A stretch of DNA of 64,000 bases, taken from assembly GCA_963800205.1 (NCBI GenBank), contig CAWCZQ010000005.1, forward strand, positions 1 to 64,000. The letters run 5' to 3'. Origin of the DNA: UBA6224 sp963800205. GTDB lineage: Bacteria > Patescibacteriota > Saccharimonadia > Saccharimonadales > UBA4665. Positions 53,704 through 62,376 of the stretch are shown here, in pieces. The translations under genes were made by a program, and so were the position numbers. The first letter of the stretch is position 1; each line of letters begins with the position of its first letter. A model generated the notes under the pieces. It ran no database searches, was not told where the DNA came from, and saw only the letters and a program-made list of their open reading frames with translations.

Positions 53704-53997
53704 TTACATCCCAAGGTCACCGAGAGCACCCATCATCGGTTGCATTTTTTCGGCGGCAATTTTTTGGCTTTGCTGAATCGCGTCTTTTACTGCATCTTCT
53801 ACCCAGCGCTCTAGCTGTTCGATGTCGTCAAGATTGACGGCTTCAGGATCGATGTGAATTTTTTTAATTTTTTGCTCACCGGTAATTTCGACGCGGACTG
53901 CACCCTCGCCTTGTTCTACGGTGATGATTTGCTTCTGTAGTTCCTTTTGGATCTTTTTTACACGCATTAACATTTTCGCTTGGTCAAAACGGCTCAT
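53704..53997 (-). CDS. YbaB/EbfC-family nucleoid-associated protein
   Basis: 97 aa DNA-binding dimer protein: MLMRVKKIQKELQKQIITVE helix, VRVEITGEQKIKKIHIDPEA strand region, and a C-terminal helix ending MQPMMGALGDLGM. GGAG lies just ahead of the ATG. It is adjacent to recR and downstream of dnaX as in many bacteria. Confidence 0.93.
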   Translation of the reverse strand: MSRFDQAKMLMRVKKIQKELQKQIITVEQGEGAVRVEITGEQKIKKIHIDPEAVNLDDIEQLERWVEDAVKDAIQQSQKIAAEKMQPMMGALGDLGM

Positions 53998-54020
53998 AAT
54001 AACTCCTTACTAATCAGTAA

Positions 54021-55239
54021 CTATTGTACCAGACGGCTTGATGGTATGGTGTGGGTTTTGAACGTTGCTTGCGTCACGCTACTGTGTGGCCATGCCACAA
54101 AGTATTGGCGGAGGCCATACACACATGACATCCCAATGGCGGCCACGATAACGACAATACCGAGCCCTCGGGCAATCGGGTTGCGTGGAAAAACACTAAG
54201 CCATAAGTGTGTGAGATATGCGAGACCAGCCGCTGCGATTAGGTATAGCATCGGTACAACAATGCTACGGCTGACTGGCCCGCCAGCCCAAAACAGTACA
54301 AAACCGAGTAGCGTGAAACTAAATATGAGCAGGGTGCGGGTAGCCCGCCAATGCTTACCATAAAAGTACAGTCCGGCCAGCAGCATGCACGACATGAAGG
54401 CGTCGAAAAGCGGAAGATTATTGAGCCAGAGGTCATCGTTTCTCGTCCCTGTAATACTGACAAATAGAATGCTTGAAGACAGCTGCTTTAGGATGGCAAG
54501 CGGTTCCGGAAGTGAGGTTGGCGCGCCAATAAGGGTGAGGACATGCGCTGTTGAAAAATTGAATATCAAGCTGTATAGCAGCGGCAATAATAGCAACAGG
54601 CCACTCCCGATCCATGCCAGCTTTTGAATCGTAGAAGATAATGTTTGCCAAGCCTCGGCCAGTTCTTCTCGCTGCCATAGGGCATTTATCAACACAAACC
54701 AGACCATGCCGGGAATATACAAAAGAAGTAACTGCACAGTCAGCCATAAAAACGTAATTTTGCGGTTATCACTATGGTCGTATAAGAGTAAATGACTGGC
54801 TAGAAGTGTTGGGATAGCCCACAGATACATGATATCAACACTTGCCAGACGGCCGACATGCAGATACCACGCCGAACAGACGAACAATACGAAACCAAAG
54901 ATTGCCATGCGCTTGCCGTACCATCGACGCAGAATGAATGTGGTCGTTGCCAAAGTGAGGCCGGCAAAGATGACACTCGGTATACGCAACCAAAATGACG
55001 CCTGGAACGGGGCGAGACCAAGCAACCATTGCACAATGGTGAGCGGGAGATAGCTCGGATCACGCGCAATATTGGCCAGTACATGGCTATGCTTGAGAGT
55101 ATCAACCTCTGTAGGGCTGAGACCGGGCACTAAACTACCCAGTGCAAATAGCAATAAAACTAGCGGTCAGCGCCACCGCTAGAAAAGCCTGTACTAGTTC
55201 TCGGCTATGCAGCCGTATCCACGTCAATATTTTAGTCAC
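54021..55239 (-). pseudogene. GT-C (PMT/ArnT-like) membrane glycosyltransferase, frameshifted near its start
   Basis: About ten membrane helices with the PMT-type opening GLSPTEVDTLKHSHVLANIA, FQASFWLRIPSVIFAGLTL and FVCSAWYLHVGRLASVD. Such enzymes use polyprenyl-phosphate sugars on the outer face of the membrane. The long frame starts without a good initiation codon (TTG 55154). A second frame from GTG 55239 encodes TKILTWIRLHSRELVQAFLA plus a hydrophobic run and would join at about 55163-55168 if one base is dropped (giving ALTLVLLLFALGS). TATAAT lies 9 nt ahead of the GTG. A sequence error is likely. Confidence 0.7.
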
Positions 55240-55292
55240 AACGGTGGTATTATAGCGCGAAACTACCGAATGCGTGAATAGCGCTTATGGTT

Positions 55293-56651
55293 TTAGCCAT
55301 TGAAAGGATCGTCGTGTCGGCGATCGAGCGAGCGGAAGCGTTGTTTTTCGTTATCAAAGTACAGCTCGATACCCCCCGTCGGGCCATTACGGTGTTTCTT
55401 AATGAGAATATCGGTAACTTTTTTGCGTTCGGTTTCGGGGTTGTAGTATTCTTCGCGGTAAATAAAGGCTACCACGTCGGCGTCTTGCTCAATTGAGCCT
55501 GATTCGCGAAGATCAGCCAATTGCGGTATTTGTGGGCTACGGCTTTCAACCGAGCGGCTTAGCTGACTCAGTGCAATTAATGGAACATTCAGTTCCCTCG
55601 CTACACCTTTTAGTCCACGGGAAATCTCTGAAATTTCTTGTACTCGGTTACCGTCGCTGGCAAATTTTCCACCGCCACTCATCAGCTGCAAATAGTCAAC
55701 GATGATAAGACCGAGCGGTCGTTGGTGAGCTTCTCGGCGGGCTTTGGTACGCATGTCGCTCACCGTAATGCCTGGCGTATCATCGATGTATATTGGCGCC
55801 TCACTTAAGGTTCCCATGGCATGGCCGATTTTTTCGAAATCTGCATCAGTGAGATTGCCGGTCCTAAGTGCCCAAGCGTCGACGCCTGATTCCATGGATA
55901 ACAACCGATCAACCAATTGTTCTTTGCTCATCTCCAAGCTAAACAACAAGACAGGTTCTTTAGCCTGCACTGCTACATTGTGGGCAAGATTGAGTGCAAA
56001 AGCTGTTTTACCCATGGATGGACGAGCGGCCAAAATGAAGAGGTCACTGCGTTGGAGTCCGGCCAGCATGCTATCCATATCCTTGAAACCGGTTGGAATA
56101 CCGCGCAATTTAGCTTTATCCTTGTGCAGATCATCAAGCCGCTCGAAACTGTCGCTCAGGATTGTTTCGATACTGACGATTGTTTGCTTGACGTGCTGCT
56201 GACTGACGTCGAAAAGCTTGGTTTCGGCCTCTTCGATGAGTTCTTTGACACTTTTGGCTTCGTCGGATCCGACAGAGCTAATTTCTTTACCAGCGCTAAT
56301 CAAACGACGACGGACGGCTTTTTGGGCGATGATGTCAGCATATTGCTCAGCATGTGCCGCGGTCGGTACAAAGTTGGTGAGCTCAGTTAAGTAAGCAGGG
56401 CCGCCCACCATATCGAGATAGCCGCTCCCCTTCAGCTGATCAGACAGCGTCAACACATCGATAGCACTTCTTTTTTCGTATAGTTTACGAACTGCTTCAT
56501 AAATATGCCGGTGACGGGCGTCAAAAAAATCTTCGACACCAATCTGATCGGCCACTTTTACAATGGCATCGCTATCAATGAGAATAGCGCCAAGTAAGCT
56601 TGCTTCGGCGTCGACATTTTGAGGCTGGGCTGAGGTGGTGGTCGGTTCCAT
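55293..56651 (-). CDS. dnaB: replicative DNA helicase DnaB
   Basis: 452 aa RecA-type hexameric helicase. The N-terminal domain (NVDAEASLLGAILIDSDAIV) is followed by Walker A ARPSMGKTAFALNLA, Walker B LIIVDYLQLMSGGG and the tail RNGPTGGIELYFDNEKQRF. It unwinds DNA at the fork and recruits primase. No intein. It stands 16 bp downstream of dnaX. Confidence 0.97.
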   Translation of the reverse strand: MEPTTTSAQPQNVDAEASLLGAILIDSDAIVKVADQIGVEDFFDARHRHIYEAVRKLYEKRSAIDVLTLSDQLKGSGYLDMVGGPAYLTELTNFVPTAAHAEQYADIIAQKAVRRRLISAGKEISSVGSDEAKSVKELIEEAETKLFDVSQQHVKQTIVSIETILSDSFERLDDLHKDKAKLRGIPTGFKDMDSMLAGLQRSDLFILAARPSMGKTAFALNLAHNVAVQAKEPVLLFSLEMSKEQLVDRLLSMESGVDAWALRTGNLTDADFEKIGHAMGTLSEAPIYIDDTPGITVSDMRTKARREAHQRPLGLIIVDYLQLMSGGGKFASDGNRVQEISEISRGLKGVARELNVPLIALSQLSRSVESRSPQIPQLADLRESGSIEQDADVVAFIYREEYYNPETERKKVTDILIKKHRNGPTGGIELYFDNEKQRFRSLDRRHDDPFNG

Positions 56652-56667
56652 AGTGAGTTGCTGCTGC

Positions 56668-58245
56668 CTATGATTCTAGCAGCTCACCTCCCCCGAATAT
56701 ATTGCTTACGGTTGCAAGGGGATTTACCGAGCTACTTTCGCTTGCCGCGATTATGTTTTTTGGATTAGCTGCCGCTGAAGCGGTAAATGGCGTGACGCCA
56801 CTATCATGTCGGCACTCTATACCAATAGCTTGGCCGGTCAATTTTTCGAGTGTATCGCTCAGTATTTGCCGGTGTTTTACTTCCGAGATGCGCTTTTGAT
56901 GGAAGGCATACTTAAACGTAATAACAAGTGTTGAACCCTCGAGTGTCGGCTGCGCCATCCGGAGGATGCCATAGACGGTGTTGTACTGCTGCTTTACCGC
57001 TTCTAGTACTTGCGGCCAAACTTCGTGTACATCTACCGCTACATCGCTCTGTGGAGCTTGAGGTGTGACGGTTACGTCTTGCACCTGCACCACATCTACT
57101 GCAGGTGACGCCGTTGCAGTGGCTTGAGGAGTTGATTTTTTCTTGGTGACTAACGGCTCGGAAGCGGCAGTTTGCTTAGGTGAGTCAGTTGCTGCTGGTT
57201 GTGTGGCGGCAGTATGCTTTTTGGTGGCAGTCGCCGGTGGGGTTGGTACGGAGACAATCGGCTCCGGTGTCGCGGTCGCTACGGTCGCTGGCATGGTTTT
57301 TAGCAAGTGAATTTCAAGTAATCGTTCTGGGGCGTTCGAAGCTGGGACATCGATAAGCGCGGAAAGTAGCTGCAATGTCGCATCAGAACTAATTGGTAAT
57401 GGTTCGTTATGTATGAGCGCATGGCGCAACCGAGCGGCCAATTGTCGGCTGATAGTTCCGGCTTGAAAGCCTTGATCCTGCAGCTTCGTCAGTTGTGCGA
57501 CAACTTCGAGCCGGTTTGTACTACCGAGTAGCGATATCAAGGATTGAATGGCTGTGTCAGAGGGCATGCCAAGTATTTCGCGCACTGTTTCGGCAGTAAT
57601 CGCATCGCCTCGGCTTGCCGCTTGATCGAGCAGACTAATACTATCTCGGAAACTGCCTTCGCCGTGCGCCGCGATAACCGCCAGGGCTTCATCGTCGACC
57701 TTGATTTTTTCTTGCGTAGCGATGTAGCGAAGGTGGTCAATAACTTTTTGTTGTTCTACGGGCCGAAAAGTGTAGCGCTGTGTGCGGCTGATGATGGTAG
57801 CAGGTAGCTTATGAACTTCGGTGGTTGCCAAAACAAAGACAACATGAGCTGGAGGTTCTTCGAGTGTTTTGAGTAACGCATTGAAGGCAGGCGTCGTCAG
57901 CATGTGTACTTCGTCGATAATATAAATCTTATACTTACCCTGACTCGGAGCCATGTGGACTTTGTCACGAAGGTCGCGAATTTCGTCGATACCCCTGTTA
58001 CTGGCGGCGTCAATTTCAATAATATCGAGGTGCGTCTGTTCGCCGCTGTACTCAAGCTGATTTAACTCATGAGCTAAGATACGGGCAATGCTGGTTTTGC
58101 CAACACCACGAGGCCCGGTAAAGAGATAGGCGTGACTTATCACGCCCTTTTGGAGTGCGTTTTTTAACGTGGTCGTTATGTGTTCTTGCCCGACGATTTC
58201 GTCGAGCTTCTTTGACCGGTATTTACGATATAGCACCTGCCCCAT
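56668..58245 (-). CDS. dnaX: DNA polymerase III subunit gamma/tau without the zinc module
   Basis: 525 aa clamp-loader ATPase. Walker A GPRGVGKTSIARILAHELN, DEVHML, sensor FVLATTEVHKLP and arginine region SRTQRYTFRPV are present. The four-Cys zinc module normally placed between Walker A and DIIEIDAASNRG is replaced by a short LEYSGEQTHL with no cysteine. The middle is low-complexity Ala/Thr/Pro/Lys (about 325-405), and a C-terminal tau-like domain (VLEAVKQQYNTVYGIL) follows. TATAAT lies 8 nt ahead of the ATG. Confidence 0.96.
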   Translation of the reverse strand: MGQVLYRKYRSKKLDEIVGQEHITTTLKNALQKGVISHAYLFTGPRGVGKTSIARILAHELNQLEYSGEQTHLDIIEIDAASNRGIDEIRDLRDKVHMAPSQGKYKIYIIDEVHMLTTPAFNALLKTLEEPPAHVVFVLATTEVHKLPATIISRTQRYTFRPVEQQKVIDHLRYIATQEKIKVDDEALAVIAAHGEGSFRDSISLLDQAASRGDAITAETVREILGMPSDTAIQSLISLLGSTNRLEVVAQLTKLQDQGFQAGTISRQLAARLRHALIHNEPLPISSDATLQLLSALIDVPASNAPERLLEIHLLKTMPATVATATPEPIVSVPTPPATATKKHTAATQPAATDSPKQTAASEPLVTKKKSTPQATATASPAVDVVQVQDVTVTPQAPQSDVAVDVHEVWPQVLEAVKQQYNTVYGILRMAQPTLEGSTLVITFKYAFHQKRISEVKHRQILSDTLEKLTGQAIGIECRHDSGVTPFTASAAANPKNIIAASESSSVNPLATVSNIFGGGELLES

Positions 58246-58293
58246 CGCTTTGTATTATACTAGGCGACCTCGCAAAATGCTGCTGTAAAATAG

Positions 58294-58869
58294 TCAGATG
58301 GATTCTTTGTGACGTAAGTAACAGGCGCCACACAACGATTCGTAATCAATATCACCTTCGCCGTCAATGGCTACCTGATCGCCAGTAAAAATAAACGCCC
58401 CTTTGCGCTTGCGGCCGTTGAGCAGGGCTTTTTTGCCACATCGGCAGATGGTTTTCAGTTCTTGGATTTCGTGTGCTAACTCTAGTAGTCGGCTGGCACC
58501 CGGAAAACCAACCGTCGAAAAGTCTGTACGGAGACCATATGCCAGCACCGGTACCGTGCCTCGTACCGCATACCAGAATAGGTCCTCGATTTGCGTTGGG
58601 GTTAGGAATTGCACTTCATCTACCAGAACACAGTGGATGTTAGGCTTACCAGCCAACAGCGCTTCAATGCTATCGCCTGATTTTACGAGCATATCAGCGT
58701 TGCGTTCTAACCCTAGTCGAGAGGTGATGGAGTTTTCGCCTTTACTGTCAACGGCTGGCTTAAGTATGAGGACACTCATACCTCGTTCCTCATAGTTATA
58801 TGCCGCTTGCAATAAAGCCGTACTTTTGCCGCTATTCATTGCGCTGTATCTAAAATAGAGCTTTGCCAT
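58294..58869 (-). CDS. tdk: thymidine kinase
   Basis: 191 aa type II thymidine kinase. P-loop SAMNSGKSTALLQAA, Walker-B-like CVLVDEVQFLTPTQIEDL, lasso-loop AYGLRTDF. Zinc ligands are kept as CRC and CGAC. It phosphorylates thymidine in nucleoside salvage, fitting a host-dependent or scavenging lifestyle. Confidence 0.95.
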   Translation of the reverse strand: MAKLYFRYSAMNSGKSTALLQAAYNYEERGMSVLILKPAVDSKGENSITSRLGLERNADMLVKSGDSIEALLAGKPNIHCVLVDEVQFLTPTQIEDLFWYAVRGTVPVLAYGLRTDFSTVGFPGASRLLELAHEIQELKTICRCGKKALLNGRKRKGAFIFTGDQVAIDGEGDIDYESLCGACYLRHKESI

Positions 58870-58892
58870 TCCGTTCTATAGTGTAGCAAAAT

Positions 58893-59594
58893 TTAACGAG
58901 AATTTGCTTGATCGGCATAGCCGCGACGCGCGAGTTCGCCGAGCGCCGCCCCCGTCGTCGTCATCATAAATGAGGCTTTCGCCAAACGGTCTTTGGCTTT
59001 ACCTTTCGGCAGATCGTGGGTGTATACCCCTGCCACCACGCCGCTCAGCCGTAGCGCGGTCCCTAATTGACCGGATCGGCTTGGTTTAATAACTAGTTGT
59101 GAACCATGCTTGAGGATATGTCGGGTATTAGCTTGAGCCGCCCATGAAGTTTTGATGCTCTCAGAAGCGAGGGCGGCGCCAATGCCAAACTTTGCAAGCC
59201 GAGGGATACGGTCAGACTTGAGGGCCGCCCGAGAAACGGTGAGGAACGATAATGTATCGGCAATAGGATCCAGGGCTACCCCAGTATTACTTGCGCCTAA
59301 TTGGCTGTCCGGTAAATATTTATCAATTAACCATGCGACTTTGCCGTCGAGATCACTACCTGCCATAGCCATAACCCACGGCGACACCCCAACTTCGTTA
59401 TTGATGAGTTTTCGAGCAGCCTTAAGGGCAAGTGCTGGCCGGGATATCGTCATGCCATTGGGGATTGTAAGCAAGCGATCGAATTGTGGCAGCTCTTCTT
59501 GGATGTTACCTACAACTACTTGCAGCTGATCTATCTGTGACGGCAGTTGTTCCTCGATATGTGGTGCATGGAGCGCGGTAGACTCTACGTGCAT
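58893..59594 (-). CDS. CDP-alcohol phosphatidyltransferase-like protein with an atypical motif
   Basis: 233 aa. LLTIPNGMTISRPALAL resembles the start of PgsA-type enzymes. The family motif D-G-x2-A-R-x8-G-x3-D-x3-D appears in altered form: DLDGKVAW, then about 19 residues, then GVALDPIADTLSFL. The Arg is Trp and the spacing is enlarged. Hydrophobic helices are weak compared with typical members. It may still catalyse phosphatidyl transfer, or may have a changed role; neighbours do not decide. Confidence 0.5.
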   Translation of the reverse strand: MHVESTALHAPHIEEQLPSQIDQLQVVVGNIQEELPQFDRLLTIPNGMTISRPALALKAARKLINNEVGVSPWVMAMAGSDLDGKVAWLIDKYLPDSQLGASNTGVALDPIADTLSFLTVSRAALKSDRIPRLAKFGIGAALASESIKTSWAAQANTRHILKHGSQLVIKPSRSGQLGTALRLSGVVAGVYTHDLPKGKAKDRLAKASFMMTTTGAALGELARRGYADQANSR

Positions 59595-59671
59595 TAGTTC
59601 CCCTCGATTAAAATTCTATATAAAAACAGCAGTTGCGAGTGGGTGTTCTGTGGAGATAATTCGCAATACTG

Positions 59672-60181
59672 CTAGAGAGCGGCTTCGAGCGCAGCCCATT
59701 CGGCGTTGCTGTCATCTTCTGGGACGTTGACGCTCACTTGGTCGCCGGGCTTGGCTTTAAAGTAAGTGACACTTGCCAGCAGAACTCGGAATTTTTTACC
59801 GTTGACGTCAACGAAATAGTGACCGTTTTCGAGAGAGAGTCCACCAACAACTTGCTTGCGTGGTACTGGACCAATTTGCTTGTACATAAATGCTCCGTCG
59901 TCGGCGATGGTAAGTTTGAGGATATCACCTTGAACGAGCTTAGACTTGCTGGCATAGTTGGCGGGCACTGGGTAAGTTTTGCCATCTGAACCTACCATAT
60001 TCTGGCCATCGAAGACTCCTTCGATTACCTTGCCGAGTGTTTCTTCGCGAGCTATCGGAGCAACAATCTCATCATCACCAGCAACGCTAATAAGCAGCTC
60101 TTTAGCTGCGGCCAGGCTTGTTTCGGCTTCTTGAATTAAAGCACGTAACCGTTTGATTTGTTTTTCCGGTAGGTCTGTCAT
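59672..60181 (-). CDS. conserved hypothetical protein with coiled coil and beta domain
   Basis: 169 aa. A helical N-terminus (about 5-37) is followed by GVFDGQNMVGSDGKTYPVPA and NYASKSKLVQGDILKLTI, then a beta-rich C-terminal part ending in acidic residues. No catalytic motif is seen. From memory similar proteins occur widely in Candidate Phyla Radiation genomes, but I cannot verify that here. The leader holds a perfect dyad (60199-60228). Confidence 0.7.
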   Translation of the reverse strand: MTDLPEKQIKRLRALIQEAETSLAAAKELLISVAGDDEIVAPIAREETLGKVIEGVFDGQNMVGSDGKTYPVPANYASKSKLVQGDILKLTIADDGAFMYKQIGPVPRKQVVGGLSLENGHYFVDVNGKKFRVLLASVTYFKAKPGDQVSVNVPEDDSNAEWAALEAAL

Positions 60182-60198
60182 ATTTGTTCCCGTCTCTC

Positions 60199-60228
60199 AT
60201 AAGTGTAATGTTTGTTTGGTACACTTAT
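60199..60228. promoter_or_regulatory. dyad symmetry in the leader of the 60181 gene
   Basis: ATAAGTGTA (60199-60207) and TACACTTAT (60220-60228) are a perfect 9-bp inverted repeat with a 12-nt spacer, 18-47 nt ahead of the start codon. It could be an operator or an RNA hairpin controlling translation. A perfect DnaA-box-like TGTGGATAA stands nearby at 60279-60287. Confidence 0.5.
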
Positions 60229-60333
60229 TACTAAACGTACCATGCTTGCATAGGCAAGTCAAAATGTATTGATTTTCTGTGGATAACTTGCCTTTATTAT
60301 AGCGTGTGACCCCTCGTGTGGCAATGCCTCGTC

Positions 60334-60774
60334 TCAGACTTTTATGATATATTTCTGATCTACGATGTGGCAGGAAAAGTTTGTCACCGTATTGGATTCG
60401 ATGATGGCCGTTTTGGTGGCATGGCAAACAGCTATAAAGGTGGCCGGAAACTGCGGAAAGTACTGTTGGATGTCTCCCATGGATGTATTGGCGCTTACTT
60501 CAATTTCTTCTCGTAATTCTTCTTGAGTCGGAGAACCCTCACAGGTCAGTGATGCCTCTAAATCACCATTACCTAGCCCTGTAGGTGTATAAGAGTTGAA
60601 TGTTGTTTCAAGGCAGTGGAGTGGCGTTTCACTATTGCTCAAGTTCTGTACAGTGACATAAGCAACGAGGAGGCTTGCCATACCGACACCGAGGGCTGCG
60701 TTTGTGTGACCTGCCCGCCGACTTCTCTGTTTATCTGCCTCTGTGCTGGTTGGCGATGCTGTTGTTTCTTTCAC
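60334..60774 (-). CDS. single-pass membrane protein of unknown function
   Basis: 146 aa. A short basic Thr/Ser-rich N-terminus, one membrane helix (NAALGVGMASLLVAYVTVQ), and an external domain with four cysteines that could pair (HCLETTF, LTCEGSP, AVCHATK, FSCHIVD). The start overlaps the winged-helix gene stop by 4 bp, so the two are cotranslated. Not recognised; possibly the target or signal partner of that regulator. Confidence 0.65.
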   Translation of the reverse strand: MKETTASPTSTEADKQRSRRAGHTNAALGVGMASLLVAYVTVQNLSNSETPLHCLETTFNSYTPTGLGNGDLEASLTCEGSPTQEELREEIEVSANTSMGDIQQYFPQFPATFIAVCHATKTAIIESNTVTNFSCHIVDQKYIIKV

Positions 60775-61181
60775 TGAGGATCCTCCTCTTCGAGATGCGA
60801 CAGGGCTCCATAGCCAAGACTTCGATAAGTACGAAGACTTCCGGTTGTGGTTGCACCTAAATCGTCCCTCCCGAGTTTATTGCGGATATGATTAACATGA
60901 ACCTTTAGGACATCTAGTAGGGTATCGCGCGGAAGTTGAAGACTTTCTGCACCCATGGCGGCACTAATTAACAGTTCGTGGACAACTATACCGTCAGGAT
61001 TACTACCTAGCATACTAAGAATACTGCTCTCTCTTTTCGTCAGCCGGACGGGGTTTCCATCGACCGATATGTGTCGGAGGTCATCCTCGCACTTAATACG
61101 TTCGTCAGCAAACGAGTACGGGAGGACTTGAGGGTTGAGATCGCTTGGAAGGTGTATGATATGCTTTTCGGTCGAGTGCAT
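60771..61181 (-). CDS. OmpR/PhoB-type winged-helix protein without receiver domain
   Basis: 136 aa. The C-terminal 90 residues match a Trans_reg_C winged helix: VRLTKRESSILSMLGSNPDG, then the recognition helix LLDVLKVHVNHIRNKLG and SLRTYRSLGYGAL. The N-terminus is short with no phosphoacceptor Asp pattern. It probably binds DNA; the signal could come through the membrane protein encoded next in the operon (inference). Confidence 0.8.
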   Translation of the reverse strand: MHSTEKHIIHLPSDLNPQVLPYSFADERIKCEDDLRHISVDGNPVRLTKRESSILSMLGSNPDGIVVHELLISAAMGAESLQLPRDTLLDVLKVHVNHIRNKLGRDDLGATTTGSLRTYRSLGYGALSHLEEEDPQ

Positions 61182-61201
61182 AGGTTATGACTGCTCAAAT
61201 T

Positions 61202-61231
61202 AAAATGCCACCCGTAATAAGGTGGCATTTT
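61202..61231. terminator. bidirectional Rho-independent terminator after rplL
   Basis: AAAATGCCACC pairs perfectly with GGTGGCATTTT around CGTAATAA. It ends the rplJ-rplL transcript on the minus strand. Confidence 0.92.
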
Positions 61232-61248
61232 AACAACTTGATACCTGA

Positions 61249-61626
61249 TTAGGCAAGTTCGACAGTAGCGCCAGCGTCTTCAAGAGACTTCTTGGCAGCT
61301 TCTGCGTCTTCTTTGCTAGCCTTTTCGAGGACGGGCTTTGGGGCGCCGTCTACGAGAGCCTTGGCTTCGCCAAGTCCTAGACCAGTTACGTCCTTCACAG
61401 CCTTAATGACGGCTACTTTTTGGGCGCCTGCATCTTTCAGGACGACGTCGAACTCTGACTTTTCGTCAGCAGCAGCGGCATCACCACCGGCAGCTGGAGC
61501 AGCAACGGCTGCAACAGCGGCGGCTGGTTCAATGCCGTATTCGTCTTTGAGGATGTTCTTAAGCTCGTTTACTTCGAGCACAGTGAGCTTAGTGAGCTCT
61601 TCAGCAATTTTTTTCAAATCTGCCAT
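61249..61626 (-). CDS. rplL: 50S ribosomal protein L7/L12
   Basis: 125 aa stalk protein: N-terminal dimerisation helices (KIAEELTKLTVLEVNELKNI), Ala-rich hinge, and the conserved factor-binding domain EKSEFDVVLKDAGAQKVAVI and GLGLGEAKALVDGAPKPV. AAGGAG is close to the ATG. It lies 25 bp downstream of rplJ. Confidence 0.98.
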   Translation of the reverse strand: MADLKKIAEELTKLTVLEVNELKNILKDEYGIEPAAAVAAVAAPAAGGDAAAADEKSEFDVVLKDAGAQKVAVIKAVKDVTGLGLGEAKALVDGAPKPVLEKASKEDAEAAKKSLEDAGATVELA

Positions 61627-61651
61627 GGGTTTTACTCCTTAAAAAGTTATA

Positions 61652-62176
61652 TTATGCGGATGCCTTTGCTTCGATGCCGTCAAGCAGACCGTGCAGGTTG
61701 CCCGAAAGCGCGCTGACCGAGTCGTTGAGCGGAGAAATAAGCGTGGAGACGACCTGGGCAATAAGCTGGTCTTTTCCTGGCAAGGTTGCCAAAGCTTTTA
61801 CGTCTTCTGCACCTAAGAAAGCGCCTTCTGCGTTAAAAGCTCCGATGAATTGAATGGTAGGGTTGGCTTTTGCAAAGTCTGCCAGTGCTTGAGCCGGGGC
61901 TACCTCGTCTTCGCCGTTGAATGCATACAAAAGCATACCTTCTAGGGCGCTAGTGTCAGTATCTTTGAGAGAATCGACATTCTGAAGCGCCTGTACTACT
62001 AAGCGGTTTTTGACGACTTTGACTTTAGTGCCGTTATCGCGAGCCTGTCGGCGGAGCTGCTGTAGAGCCTTGACGGTAGTACCTTGGTATTGGGCTACGA
62101 CAGTCATTTTCGACTCTTTAAGTAGTTCGCTGACTTCTGTGACGACGTCACTCTTCTGTTGTTTTGATAATGCCAT
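61652..62176 (-). CDS. rplJ: 50S ribosomal protein L10
   Basis: 174 aa: MALSKQQKSDVVTEVSELLK, MTVVAQYQGTTVKALQQLRR, AFNGEDEVAPAQALADFAK, and a C-terminal helical tail that binds L7/L12. The frame reads further up to 62242, but ATG 62176 has GGAG 7 nt upstream and matches family starts. Expression is probably controlled by the leader at 62295-62370. Confidence 0.96.
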   Translation of the reverse strand: MALSKQQKSDVVTEVSELLKESKMTVVAQYQGTTVKALQQLRRQARDNGTKVKVVKNRLVVQALQNVDSLKDTDTSALEGMLLYAFNGEDEVAPAQALADFAKANPTIQFIGAFNAEGAFLGAEDVKALATLPGKDQLIAQVVSTLISPLNDSVSALSGNLHGLLDGIEAKASA

Positions 62177-62294
62177 GCATTGTCTCCAAAAATTATTGGA
62201 TGTTGTGAATCGAATATCGACCTGTTTCGATTCCGTTGCCAAACAAAAACGCCTTTAGACGTTGATCCAAAGACGTTCAAACGCTCATAAGAGA

Positions 62295-62370
62295 TTGTTT
62301 GTACCTCGGCGACGGATTAAGGACTTATATAATTAATTATATAAGTGCCTGTCGCTGTCTCTGGCAACTT
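62295..62370 (-). promoter_or_regulatory. L10 ribosomal protein leader RNA
   Basis: The RNA contains CCAGAGACAGCGACAGG and later TTAATCCGTCGCCGAGG, the conserved halves of the L10 leader (GCGAC pairs with GTCGC), to which L10-L12 complex binds for feedback control. Between them lies a fully palindromic 24-bp stretch (62323-62346). The family match is from memory of the pattern. Confidence 0.75.
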
Positions 62371-62376
62371 AGTGGT

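Noticed and set aside
60279..60287. Perfect DnaA box as a sign of an origin
   Set aside because: Only a single box, no AT-rich unwinding region and no dnaA or dnaN gene nearby.
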